Assembly: GCF_001426645.1 (NCBI RefSeq)
Contig: NZ_LMEX01000002.1
Span: forward strand, 702,322 to 766,321
DNA: 64,000 nt
From: Rhodanobacter sp. Root480
Lineage (GTDB): Bacteria > Pseudomonadota > Gammaproteobacteria > Xanthomonadales > Rhodanobacteraceae
Direction of reading: 5' to 3'
The position numbers were made by a program, and so were the translations under genes. Positions 56,198-64,000 of this stretch are shown here, in pieces; position 1 is the first letter of the stretch, and every line of letters starts with the position of its first letter. The notes beneath the pieces are model-generated. The model saw nothing but the letters and a program-made list of their open reading frames with translations, was not told where the DNA came from and searched no databases.

Positions 56198-56597
56198 GGG
56201 CCCATCTCCTCGTAACGGCGCCAACGGTGTCGTCAGGGGGAGGGCCGGACTTCCCTAGCGGAAAGCACCAACCGTCCGCAGGCGATCGCTGCAGGCGTTC
56301 AATGTGAAATGCGACGCCGGCACCCGAAGCAAGCGGATGTCGACGGTGCGACTAGGGTAGACGTCCATAGGCCTTGATCAGTCAGGACTGGATACTCACC
56401 GGCGCGGGCGCGCCGGAGGGCGCGCGCATTGTTGTGCTGCATTGCGCGGCTGTCAATCCATTTCACGGCGACCGTCGATCGCCGCCATGAACCCGTTTGC
56501 TAAGATGCGCCGCTACCGGTTCATTCCCTCATGGCGCAGTTTGGGCGGCGGTGGAATCCACGGTCGCTGCCGAACGACACGTCTCATCTGGAAGCCC
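56198..56597. other. Divergent intergenic region between the mgtA leader ORF and the sulfotransferase gene
   Basis: About 400 bp. It should hold the promoters for both directions, but I found no convincing -35/-10 pair. GACGTCCAT at 56360-56368, followed by AGGCCTTGAT, resembles pieces of the mgtA leader. The plus-strand frame upstream of the sulfotransferase start is open to 56442 without a ribosome site. No gene seen. Confidence 0.4.
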
Positions 56598-58196
56598 ATG
56601 ACCCCACCCGCCCCACCCAGGCCGCAGGCCGCGAAGTTGCTTGCCGAGGCCCACGCCGCCCTCCTGCAGGGAGACCCGGGCAAAGCGAGGGAGCTTGCAT
56701 TGCAGGCGCTGCAGATGGATGTCGACCAGCCGGAAGCACGCTACATCGCAGGCAAGGCCGCGCTGGCGCTGCGGCGCTTGCCCGAAGCGCTGGATCATCT
56801 GCACCGCGCGGCCAGCGCCGTGCCCCGGCACGCGGCGTACGCCGTGCACTTCGCCCGCGCGCTGGCGGCGGCGCACCGCACCGGTGATGCCTTGCAGGTG
56901 GCCAACATCGCGCTTGGACTGGCGCCCGACGATCCCCTGTTGCTCCATAGCCTCGGCACCACGTACACGCAATGCCACGCTCACGAGCGGGCCGCCGCGG
57001 CGTTTCGCCAGGCAGCCACGCTGGCGCCGAACAACCCCGTATGCCGCTTCAGCTTCGCCACCTCATTGATCTTTTCCGGCGAGGTCGCTCAGGCCGAGGC
57101 TGAACTGGAGGCTTGCCTGGCGCTGGCACCCGGGCACTGGCACGCCCACGCCACGCTTTCGCGCATCCGCCGCCAGACCCCGGCCCACAACCACATCGAC
57201 AGACTGCTCGCGCTGGCCGCGGAAGTCGGCGATGAGCCGGTGGCCTCGATGCATACGCACGTGGCGCTCAGCAAGGAGTACGAGGATCTCGGCGATTTCG
57301 CGAAAGCCTTCGATCACCTGGTGATAGGCAAGTCCGCGGTCAAAGCGGCCACCGGCTACACGGTCGATCGCGACCAGGCCATCGTGGACGCCTTGATCCG
57401 CGCGTTTCCCGAACCACGACCGCAACCGGCGGGCCACCCGTCGGCCGAGCCCATCTTCGTGATGGGCATGCCGCGCAGCGGCACCACGCTGGTAGAGCGC
57501 ATCCTCTGCAGCCATCCGGAGGTCTACGCCGCCGGCGAACTGGAGAACTTTGGCGTCGCGCTGGAACGCCTCTCTGGCGCCAACTCACCGGTGATGCTGA
57601 GCCCGGATGTGATCCGTCGCGCCGGCAATATTTCGTGGGAAACCCTGGGCGAGGTCTACATCGCCAGCACGCGCCCGGCGACCAGCCTGAAACCGCGTTT
57701 CATCGACAAGCTGCCGCACAATTTTCTCTATGCCGGCTTCATCGCCAACGCCTTGCCGAACGCCCGCATCATCTGCCTGCGGCGCAATCCTCTGGACAGC
57801 TGCCTCAGCAATTTCCGCGAGCCGTTCTCGGAGACGTCGCCGCTGCATGGCTACTCGTTCGACCTGCTCGACACCGGCCGCTATTACGTATTGTTCGACC
57901 GCCTGATGGCGCATTGGAAAAGGGTCCTGCCCGGTCGCATCCTGGAAGTGGATTACGAAACCCTGGTGGCCACGCAAGAGGCCAGCACACGCCAGCTGCT
58001 GGAGCATTGCGACCTGCCATGGAACGACGCCTGCCTGCACTTCGAACGCAACCAGGCGCCGTCCACCACGGCCAGCTCGGTGCAGGTGCGCGCGCCCATG
58101 CATCGCGACGCCGTGAGGCGCTGGACGAAGTACGAGGACCAACTGAAGGACTTGCGTACCCTGCTGAGCGATGCAGGGATCGATTGCGACCGCTAG
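56598..58196 (+). CDS. TPR-repeat sulfotransferase family protein
   Basis: A 532-residue protein. The N-terminal 270 residues are tetratricopeptide repeats (for example DQPEARYIAGKAALALRRLP and SLGTTYTQCHAHERAAAAFR). The C-terminal domain begins IFVMGMPRSGTTLVERILCS near residue 285, the PAPS-binding P-loop-like motif of sulfotransferases, and continues with RFIDKLPHNFLYAGFI and CLRRNPLDSCLSNF, the 3'-phosphate-binding region. Such proteins, common in Xanthomonadales and Sphingomonadales, are thought to sulfate proteins or glycans; the substrate is unknown. Start chosen at MTPPAPPRPQ after TGGAAG. Confidence 0.85.
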   Translation: MTPPAPPRPQAAKLLAEAHAALLQGDPGKARELALQALQMDVDQPEARYIAGKAALALRRLPEALDHLHRAASAVPRHAAYAVHFARALAAAHRTGDALQVANIALGLAPDDPLLLHSLGTTYTQCHAHERAAAAFRQAATLAPNNPVCRFSFATSLIFSGEVAQAEAELEACLALAPGHWHAHATLSRIRRQTPAHNHIDRLLALAAEVGDEPVASMHTHVALSKEYEDLGDFAKAFDHLVIGKSAVKAATGYTVDRDQAIVDALIRAFPEPRPQPAGHPSAEPIFVMGMPRSGTTLVERILCSHPEVYAAGELENFGVALERLSGANSPVMLSPDVIRRAGNISWETLGEVYIASTRPATSLKPRFIDKLPHNFLYAGFIANALPNARIICLRRNPLDSCLSNFREPFSETSPLHGYSFDLLDTGRYYVLFDRLMAHWKRVLPGRILEVDYETLVATQEASTRQLLEHCDLPWNDACLHFERNQAPSTTASSVQVRAPMHRDAVRRWTKYEDQLKDLRTLLSDAGIDCDR

Positions 58197-58215
58197 CCTT
58201 GAACCCGGCGGCCGA

Positions 58216-59121
58216 TCAGACCGTCTGCTGCAGCATCTGCCCCTGCTGGAGGATCGGCTCCACCAGCCAGTGGTCGGCCAGCAGGAACGCGAACAGCGCC
58301 ATCAGGTAGACGATCGAATAACTGAACACCTTCATCGCGAAGCGCTCGTCGGGCGGGTTCAGCAGGCGCACCGCGTAATACAGGAAGGCCCCGCCAAGCA
58401 CGGCCGCGCCGCCCAGGTAGATCAGCCCGCTCATGCCGGTCAGCGCCGGCAGCAGGGTCACCAGCACCAGCAGCACGGTGTAGAACAGGATGTGCCAGCG
58501 CGTGTAGACCACGCCATGCGTCACCGGCAGCATCGGCACCTGGGCGCGCGAGTAATCGTCGCGGCGGAAGATCGCCAGCGCCCAGAAATGCGGCGGCGTC
58601 CACACGAAGATGATCAGGCACAGCTGCAACGCGTACGGGTGCAGCGAACCGGTGACGGCGGTCCAGCCCAGCACGGGCGGAATCGCGCCGGCCAGCCCGC
58701 CGATCACGATGTTCTGCGGCGTCGCGCGCTTGAGAAACGCGGTGTAGATCACCGCATAGCCGATCAGGCCCGCGAAGGTCAGCACCGCAGTCAGCGTGTT
58801 GACCAGCAGCACCAGCACCACCATCGAGGCGATGCCCAGCGCCATCGCGAAGACGAACACCTGACGCGGGTTGAGGTTGCCAGTGGCCAGCGGCCGGTTC
58901 GCGGTGCGCACCATCACCTTGTCGATGCGCTGGTCGATCAGCTGGTTGAATGCCGCCGCCGACGATGACGCCAGCCAGATGCCCAGCGTGCCGAACACCA
59001 GCGCACGCCATGGCGGCATGCCGGGCACGGCCAGGAACATGCCGATCACCGCGCAGAACACCAGCAGCGCCACGATGCGCGGCTTGGTCAGTTGCAGGTA
59101 TTGGGATAAGGACAGCTTCAC
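58216..59121 (-). CDS. cyoE: Protoheme IX farnesyltransferase (heme O synthase)
   Basis: A 301-residue UbiA-type prenyltransferase with about eight TM helices. The first Asp-rich motif is [20 protein letters not shown], and [19 protein letters not shown] carries the conserved heme O synthase block. It attaches farnesyl to heme B, giving heme O for CtaA. The start is a GTG at 59121 ([15 protein letters not shown]) with GAG 6 bp upstream; a TTG two codons earlier is possible. Last of the oxidase-assembly genes here. Confidence 0.95.
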   Translation of the reverse strand: MKLSLSQYLQLTKPRIVALLVFCAVIGMFLAVPGMPPWRALVFGTLGIWLASSSAAAFNQLIDQRIDKVMVRTANRPLATGNLNPRQVFVFAMALGIASMVVLVLLVNTLTAVLTFAGLIGYAVIYTAFLKRATPQNIVIGGLAGAIPPVLGWTAVTGSLHPYALQLCLIIFVWTPPHFWALAIFRRDDYSRAQVPMLPVTHGVVYTRWHILFYTVLLVLVTLLPALTGMSGLIYLGGAAVLGGAFLYYAVRLLNPPDERFAMKVFSYSIVYLMALFAFLLADHWLVEPILQQGQMLQQTV

Positions 59122-59190
59122 GGGCAACTCGGCAACGGGCGACTGCCTAGTGTAATGCCTGACGATGCCGGCGGCATGGCGTGTGGCAGT

Positions 59191-60366
59191 TCAATCCCCA
59201 CGCACCGGTTCGTCCGCGGCGACCGCCGCCCGGCGCTGGGTGCGCGCCAGCGTGGCCAGCAAGGCGAACAGCAACAGCGCCGCCATGCCGTTGTGCGCAG
59301 TGGCCACGGGCAACGGCAGGCCGAAATGCACGTTGCTGATGCCCAGCAGCACCTGGCAGACCAGGGTCACCGCGATGGCGATGCCAAACCCGCGCAGGCC
59401 CTGCCGCGATGCCTTGAACGATAGCCATGCCAGATAGCAGAACACCACCAGCGCCCCCAAGCGATGCACCAGCTGGATCGCGCTGCGCGCCGGAAGGTCC
59501 AGCACGCCGCCCTCGTAATTGACGCCAATGCCGCGCCACAGGATGAAGCCCTGCTTGAAATCCGTCGCCGGCATCCATTGGCCAAGGCATTCGGGGAACG
59601 AGCCCGGGCCGTAGCCGCAGGCCAGCGCCGCGTAATTCGCCGAGGTCCACCCACCCAGCGCGATCTGGCAGGCCAGCAACACCACGCCGATCACCACCAG
59701 CTTGCGCAGGCTGGCCAGGCCATTGTCCGCCGCGCCCACGCCGGCAAAGCGCAGCGCCGCCCAGGCCAGCAGGCCGAACGTGGTCATGCCGCCGAGCAGG
59801 TGGCTGGTGACCACCACCGGCTTCAGCAGCAGGGTCACCGTCCACATGCCCAACATGGCCTGGAAGATGATCACCGCCAGCGCGAACACGCTGATCTTCC
59901 ACGCGCCCGGCCGATGCAGGCCCAGCGACGCAAACAGCGGCAGCGCGATGGCGCAGGCGGCCAGCGCGGACGACCACAGGTGTTCGCCGTGCATGTACAT
60001 GCCCACGCCGACGGCCGCGAAGACGGCGCCTGCCACCACTGCCGCCAGCGCGCGGCGACGGCGCCAGCTGGCCAGCAAGGCCAGCACGAGCACCATCACG
60101 CCGAGCGTACCGGCAAGAAAGCGGTGCACCTGCTCACGCCAGGCCTTGTGCGCCTCGTAGGGACGATCCGGGAAACTGGCGTCGGCATGCGCCACCGCCT
60201 GCGCATGCTGCGGCCAGGTGACCTGGCCATAGCAGGTCGGCCAATCCGGGCACGACAGTCCGGCATTGGACAGCCGCACGAACGCGCCGAACATCACCAG
60301 CCCGAACGCGAACAGGGCCGCAAAGGCCGCCAGCCAGCGCAACCATCCCTTCATTCGCGGCGACAT
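59191..60366 (-). CDS. ctaA: Heme A synthase CtaA (Cox15)
   Basis: A 391-residue membrane protein that oxidises heme O to heme A for cytochrome aa3. It shows eight TM segments with conserved histidines in WREQVHRFLAGTLG, SHLLGGMTTFG, LVHRLGALVVF and VATAHNGMAAL, plus the CPDWPTCYG cysteine pair near the N-terminus typical of this class. The start ATG overlaps the stop of the Sco-like gene as TGATG. It lies 69 bp before cyoE. Confidence 0.95.
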   Translation of the reverse strand: MSPRMKGWLRWLAAFAALFAFGLVMFGAFVRLSNAGLSCPDWPTCYGQVTWPQHAQAVAHADASFPDRPYEAHKAWREQVHRFLAGTLGVMVLVLALLASWRRRRALAAVVAGAVFAAVGVGMYMHGEHLWSSALAACAIALPLFASLGLHRPGAWKISVFALAVIIFQAMLGMWTVTLLLKPVVVTSHLLGGMTTFGLLAWAALRFAGVGAADNGLASLRKLVVIGVVLLACQIALGGWTSANYAALACGYGPGSFPECLGQWMPATDFKQGFILWRGIGVNYEGGVLDLPARSAIQLVHRLGALVVFCYLAWLSFKASRQGLRGFGIAIAVTLVCQVLLGISNVHFGLPLPVATAHNGMAALLLFALLATLARTQRRAAVAADEPVRGD

Positions 60367-60950
60367 CACTTGACCACCTTCTGCAGATCACGCGCCAACC
60401 CGGGGCCATCGAAGCCGGCCGGGTAATACGACAGCGCGGTGCCGTTGGATTCCACCAGCACCACGCTGAGGCTGTCCGGCGCGGACGGGCGGAACTTGGC
60501 CAGCTTGTCGCCCACGTCGTTGCCCAGCAGCCAGAACGGCTGCATCGCCTCGCGGCGTTGCGGGTCGGCCGGCGGCGCGCCGAGATAGAGCAGGCGCAGA
60601 CGTCCCTGGTTGCGGTTGAGCATCACCCGCGCCTTGGCCAGGCCGGTGAGCAGGTCGAAACACTGCGCTGCGCAATCGGGCCCCGGCAGCGCTACCAGGG
60701 TCATCCGCGGCTTGCTGTCGCGCCAGGCATACGGATGGCCATCCGCCAGTTGCACGTCGAGCTTCTCCGCCACGAAATTCCGCTGCGGCACGATGGGCTC
60801 GCCGTTGCCCTTGGTGCCAGGCTGCCACCCCGCCAGGGTCAGCAGGCCGGCCACCAGCATGGGCGCGGCAAACACCAGCGCGATCAGCACCAGATACAGT
60901 CGGCTTCGCTTGCGCGAATGGGGCGACGAAGGGGAGCGGGTTTCATTCAT
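60366..60950 (-). CDS. Sco-like thioredoxin-fold membrane protein
   Basis: A 194-residue protein with one N-terminal TM helix (LYLVLIALVFAAPMLVAGLL) and a periplasmic thioredoxin-like domain. C93 and C97 in PDCAAQCFD form the CxxxC of copper chaperone Sco1/SenC. However, I cannot find the conserved C-terminal histidine ligand: the corresponding region reads LSVVLVESNGTALSYYPAGF. It may be a thiol reductase or a divergent copper chaperone for cytochrome oxidase. It lies between SURF1 and ctaA, with 12 bp and 1 bp junctions. Confidence 0.75.
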   Translation of the reverse strand: MNETRSPSSPHSRKRSRLYLVLIALVFAAPMLVAGLLTLAGWQPGTKGNGEPIVPQRNFVAEKLDVQLADGHPYAWRDSKPRMTLVALPGPDCAAQCFDLLTGLAKARVMLNRNQGRLRLLYLGAPPADPQRREAMQPFWLLGNDVGDKLAKFRPSAPDSLSVVLVESNGTALSYYPAGFDGPGLARDLQKVVK

Positions 60951-60962
60951 GGTCAGGCATCT

Positions 60963-61691
60963 TCAAGGGGAACGGCGGCGCTTGTCGCGATTCAACACCA
61001 GCAGGATCGCCACCGCCGCCAGCGCAAACGAGAACCACTGGAACGCATAGGCGCGATGGCGCGCGGGCGTCATCGAAAGTTCAAGCGAATGCTGGCGGAT
61101 GTAGCCGGAAGCGGGGTCTGCATCCAGCGCCAGCACGCGTGGAAACAGCGGGCGGCCCAGATCGGCGGCGAGCTCGGTCGGGTCGAGAAAAATGCTTTCC
61201 TTCGGCCAGTGCGTCTGCCGCGCCAGCGCGTTGCCGCCCATCTCGAAACCAACCGGCGGCGGCGGCACGTACAACCCCTGCAGCGTGGTTTCCTCTTTCG
61301 GCAAGGCTGGCAGCGTTGGCGTGGCGCCGTTGGCGCCGGGGTGCAGGAAGCCCGCGTCGACCAGCAGCAAACTGGTTTCACCCTCGACCGCAAACGGTAC
61401 GAACACCTCGACGCCACCGCGATGATCGTGGTGCGGGTTGTCCAGCAGATAGATGCGATCGAGCAGATAGCGGCCGCGAGCGCGAACGCGCGGAAAGCTG
61501 TCCGTCGGCGGCCGCACCGCGACGCCGGCAAAGTCCTGCGGCGCGGCCGAAACGGATGTGGCATAGCGCCGCAGAAGCGCTTCCTTGTAGTCGGCCCGAT
61601 GCAGCTGCCAGACGCCCAGATACACGAACAGCGCCGCTCCGACCACGGCAAGCAACAACGCCCACCAGGGCGGACGACGCAGCCGCATCAT
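60963..61691 (-). CDS. SURF1-family cytochrome oxidase biogenesis protein
   Basis: A 242-residue protein with two TM helices, at the N-terminus (WWALLLAVVGAALFVYLGVW followed by QLHRADYKEALL) and C-terminus (YAFQWFSFALAAVAILLVL). The internal GRYLLDRIYLLDNPHHDHRG and VDAGFLHPG match SURF1. It helps insert heme a into subunit I. Two adjacent ATGs (61691, 61688) could start translation. Confidence 0.93.
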   Translation of the reverse strand: MMRLRRPPWWALLLAVVGAALFVYLGVWQLHRADYKEALLRRYATSVSAAPQDFAGVAVRPPTDSFPRVRARGRYLLDRIYLLDNPHHDHRGGVEVFVPFAVEGETSLLLVDAGFLHPGANGATPTLPALPKEETTLQGLYVPPPPVGFEMGGNALARQTHWPKESIFLDPTELAADLGRPLFPRVLALDADPASGYIRQHSLELSMTPARHRAYAFQWFSFALAAVAILLVLNRDKRRRSP

Positions 61692-61750
61692 GCGGAACGC
61701 CCGCCGTCGGTGGTTATACTGGCGATGTCGAATTCCTTCGGATCAATCAC

Positions 61751-61966
61751 GTGGAAACCATCTACAAATATGCGCTGGTGGTGATGCTGCTGGTGGTGAT
61801 TTTCAGCCTCGGCCAGGCGCTGTACTTCATGATGACCGACAAGGACGACGACAAGCGCACGGTGTGGGCGCTGACCCGGCGCATCGGCCTGTCGATCGTG
61901 TTGATCGGCATGGTCGCGTTCGGCATCTGGATGGGATGGCTGCAACCGCACGCCGTCGGCGGCTGA
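61751..61966 (+). CDS. DUF2909 twin-transmembrane protein
   Basis: A 71-residue protein with two TM helices joined by a charged turn: METIYKYALVVMLLVVIFSL, then the turn MMTDKDDDKRTVWALTRRIG and the second helix. The KR-T-x-x-ALT-x-RIG motif and the placement beside SURF1 and coxC are typical of DUF2909. The start is GTG at 61751, with no clear ribosome site. Function unknown, presumed linked to oxidase assembly. Divergent from SURF1. Confidence 0.88.
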   Translation: METIYKYALVVMLLVVIFSLGQALYFMMTDKDDDKRTVWALTRRIGLSIVLIGMVAFGIWMGWLQPHAVGG

Positions 61967-62079
61967 TTGTACTGCCCCCGCGGCGCCCGCGCGCCGCACG
62001 CGACATTCGCGCACGCTTTCGCAACGCACCCACCCCACACGCACGAACCGCCCCTTGCAGAACGCGCCGGATCACCGGC

Positions 62080-62109
62080 CAAAAAAAACCCGCCGACATG
62101 GCGGGTTTT
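62080..62109. terminator. Bidirectional terminator between DUF2909 and coxC genes
   Basis: AAAAAAACCCGCC-GACAT-GGCGGGTTTTTT, an 8-bp stem flanked by A and T runs, between two convergent genes. Confidence 0.92.
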
Positions 62110-62130
62110 TTCATGCGGCGGATCTGTCGT

Positions 62131-63018
62131 TCAGAGGATGTAGACGAACAGGAACAGGCACAGCCAGACCACGTCGACGAAGTGCCAGTACCACGCCACC
62201 GCCTCGAAACCGAAATGGTGATCCTTGTTGAAATGACCTTTCAACACGCGGAACCAGATCACCAGAAGCATGATCGTGCCCAGCGTCACGTGCAGGCCGT
62301 GGAAACCGGTCAGCATGAAGAAGGTGGCACCGTAGACGCCGCTACGCAGGGTGAGGTTCAGCTCGTTGTAGGCCTCCATGTACTCGTGCGCCTGGAAATA
62401 CAGGAAGGTGGCGCCGAGCAGAACAGTGAGGCCCAGGAACAGCAGGATCTTGCCGCGTTGCCCCGCGCGCAGCGCGTGATGGGCGATCGTCACGGTGACG
62501 CTGGAGGTGAGCAGCAGCATCGTATTGAGCAGCGGCAGGCCCCACGCCGGCACGGTGCGGAACGCGCCACCGACCTGCTCCGGGCCGCCGCCACCATTGG
62601 CGCCCCAGGAGGCGACGTAATCGCTCCAGAGGAACTGGTGGGTCAGTACACCGTGGCCATGGCCACCGAGCCACGGCAGCGAGTACATGCGGACGTAGAA
62701 CAGGGCGCCGAAGAAGGCGCCGAAGAACATCACTTCGGAAAAGATGAACCACATCATGCCCATGCGGAACGAGGTGTCCACCTGGGCGTTGTAGTTGCCA
62801 GCCAGCGATTCGTTGATCACCGAGCGGAACCAGCCGAAGAACATGCCGATGATGCCGATCACGCCGATCGTCAGCACACCCTTGCCGAAGCCGGCTTCGC
62901 CGGGGCCGGCGTTCAACCAGTGCGCGGCACCGAACACGGTGATGAACATGACTACTGCGGCCACGATCGGCCAGTAGCTCTTGGTCGGAACGAAATACGC
63001 GTCGTGCTGCTGACCCAT
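62131..63018 (-). CDS. ctaE: Cytochrome c oxidase subunit III
   Basis: A 295-residue protein with seven TM helices. The central SEVMFFGAFFGALFYVRMYS contains the conserved acidic residue, and HEYMEAYNELNLTLRSGVYG and TGFHGLHVTLGTIML are diagnostic; the end is WYWHFVDVVWLCLFLFVYIL. Start at MGQQHDAYFVPTKSYW after GGGG. Part of the aa3-type terminal oxidase. It follows the small assembly protein gene without an intervening ctaG. Confidence 0.97.
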   Translation of the reverse strand: MGQQHDAYFVPTKSYWPIVAAVVMFITVFGAAHWLNAGPGEAGFGKGVLTIGVIGIIGMFFGWFRSVINESLAGNYNAQVDTSFRMGMMWFIFSEVMFFGAFFGALFYVRMYSLPWLGGHGHGVLTHQFLWSDYVASWGANGGGGPEQVGGAFRTVPAWGLPLLNTMLLLTSSVTVTIAHHALRAGQRGKILLFLGLTVLLGATFLYFQAHEYMEAYNELNLTLRSGVYGATFFMLTGFHGLHVTLGTIMLLVIWFRVLKGHFNKDHHFGFEAVAWYWHFVDVVWLCLFLFVYIL

Positions 63019-63125
63019 GGTGAGACCCCGTGGATTTCTCTTGATGACTTTTGCCCCGTCGTGCCGCCCGGGGAACTGCATGCCGGTCAGTAACCGACCG
63101 GTTGAAAGGAAAGATGTGGCAACCG

Positions 63126-63248
63126 CTACTTCATCAGCAGGATCTGCACGAACGACAGCGCGAAGAACACCAGCACGATGACGAGAAGTATCTTCACGGT
63201 GCGATTCACACCCTTGCGGCTTTCGTCGTCTTGTTGATGCTCGCTCAT
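63126..63248 (-). CDS. Cytochrome oxidase small assembly protein, 40 residues
   Basis: MSEHQQDDESRKGVNRTVKI followed by a single TM helix ending QILLMK. It lies 56 bp after the coxA stop and 107 bp before coxC. Short one-TM proteins occur at this position in Xanthomonadales and Burkholderiales and are annotated as oxidase small assembly proteins. The charged N-terminus should be cytoplasmic. Confidence 0.75.
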   Translation of the reverse strand: MSEHQQDDESRKGVNRTVKILLVIVLVFFALSFVQILLMK

Positions 63249-63304
63249 GTCCTCGGCTCTCTTTGCACCCTTGCAGCCACGAAGGCGCAAGGGTGCGGGA
63301 AGAA

Positions 63305-64000
63305 TCAGTCGTTCACGTGGCCGTGGGCCAGTTCTTCGTCACGAACCACCGGCGGCAACTCGAAGGTGTGATACGGCGCCGGCGACGGCACGGTCCACTC
63401 CAGCCCCTTGGCACCTTCCCACACGCGGTCGGTGGCCTTCTTCTTCGAGAAGAACACGCAATGGATCAGCACGCCGATGAAGATCAACTGCGAGGCGCCG
63501 AACAGGAAACCGCCGATCGAGCTGATCATGTTGAAGTTGGCGAACGCCACGTTGTAGTCGGGGATGCGGCGCGGCATGCCGGCCAGGCCCAGGAAGTGCT
63601 GCGGGAAGAACAGCACGTTCACCCAGATCACGCTGTTCCAGAAATGCACCTTGCCCCAGAACTCGCTGTACATGTTGCCGGTCCACTTCGGCATCCAGTA
63701 ATACGCAGCAGCGATGATCGCGAACAGCGCACCGGTCACCAGCACGTAGTGGAAGTGCGCCACGATGAAGTAGGTGTCGTGATATTGGAAGTCGGCCGGC
63801 ACCAGCGCCATCATCAGGCCGGAGAAGCCGCCGATGGTGAACAGGATGATGAAGGCGATCGAGAACAGCATCGGCGTCTCGAACGTCATCGAACCGCCCC
63901 ACATGGTGGCGACCCAGTTGAACACCTTCACACCGGTCGGCACCGAGATCAGCATGGTGGCGTACATGAAGAAGATTTCGGCGCCCAGCGGCAGGCCCAC
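63305..64000 (-). CDS. ctaD: Cytochrome c oxidase subunit I, C-terminal part (partial)
   Basis: The gene runs off the window's right edge; 231 C-terminal residues are visible. FVAHFHYVLVTG-type heme ligands appear in YFIVAHFHYVLVTGALF, preceded by ADFQYHDTYF, and the rest forms TM helices IX-XII (HFLGLAGMPRRIPDYNVAFA). Catalytic subunit I of an aa3-type oxidase, carrying heme a, heme a3 and CuB. The N-terminal catalytic half lies outside the window. Confidence 0.96.
   Translation of the reverse strand: MGLPLGAEIFFMYATMLISVPTGVKVFNWVATMWGGSMTFETPMLFSIAFIILFTIGGFSGLMMALVPADFQYHDTYFIVAHFHYVLVTGALFAIIAAAYYWMPKWTGNMYSEFWGKVHFWNSVIWVNVLFFPQHFLGLAGMPRRIPDYNVAFANFNMISSIGGFLFGASQLIFIGVLIHCVFFSKKKATDRVWEGAKGLEWTVPSPAPYHTFELPPVVRDEELAHGHVND

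Overview
The window is GC-rich gammaproteobacterial chromosome. Gene content and order point to the Xanthomonadales, most likely Rhodanobacteraceae (Rhodanobacter or Dyella type): rhlB divergent from trxA-rho, a plant-type gshA, and a coxA-coxC-SURF1-ctaA-cyoE respiratory block. The genus is an inference from gene order; no rRNA is present. I see no tRNA, rRNA, CRISPR array, integrase, prophage or IS transposase.

Layout. 1-10 kb: end of a type II NADH dehydrogenase gene; rpoH behind a perfect CIRCE operator; a TPP-riboswitch-led thiamine operon thiC-thiO-thiS-thiG-thiE-thiF-thiD with overlapping or nearly overlapping genes; piuC; ung; and a tandem-receiver regulator. 10-27 kb: ftsX-ftsE and rhlB against trxA-rho, then gshA, an M3 oligopeptidase, bioD with a TMEM175-family channel gene, free-methionine-(R)-sulfoxide reductase, a halogenase-like flavoprotein and rep helicase. 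26.6-28.3 kb: a GC-poor accessory patch with small secreted-protein genes; one carries a -1 frameshift at an A5 tract. 28-36 kb: an AI-2E-family transporter, an e(P4)-type acid phosphatase, a probable ~100-nt small RNA, a lipoprotein, plsB, ubiE, and a DUF2249-FmdE pair behind an FNR/DNR-type site. 36-46 kb: an M49-type zinc peptidase lipoprotein; a minus-strand operon of secreted hydrolase, membrane protein, XRE repressor, S33 peptidase and NatAB exporter with two palindromic operators; fpr; and a YadGH-type ABC exporter. 46-53 kb: rluF, tsaD, then rpsU-yqeY-DUF1328-dnaG-dedA and a bile-acid-symporter-family gene. 53-64 kb: mgtA with a proline-rich leader ORF and terminator upstream, a TPR-sulfotransferase, cyoE, ctaA, a Sco-like gene, SURF1, DUF2909, coxC, a 40-residue oxidase assembly protein and the end of coxA.

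Most genes are conserved housekeeping. The less ordinary content is regulatory or accessory: the XRE/NatAB operon with twin operators, the mgtA leader, the small-RNA candidate, the frameshifted secreted-protein cassette, the class-II-positioned FNR-type site, and several families of intergenic palindromes (REP/REPIN-like).

All assignments come from reading the sequence and recalled family knowledge. No database search or structure prediction was run.
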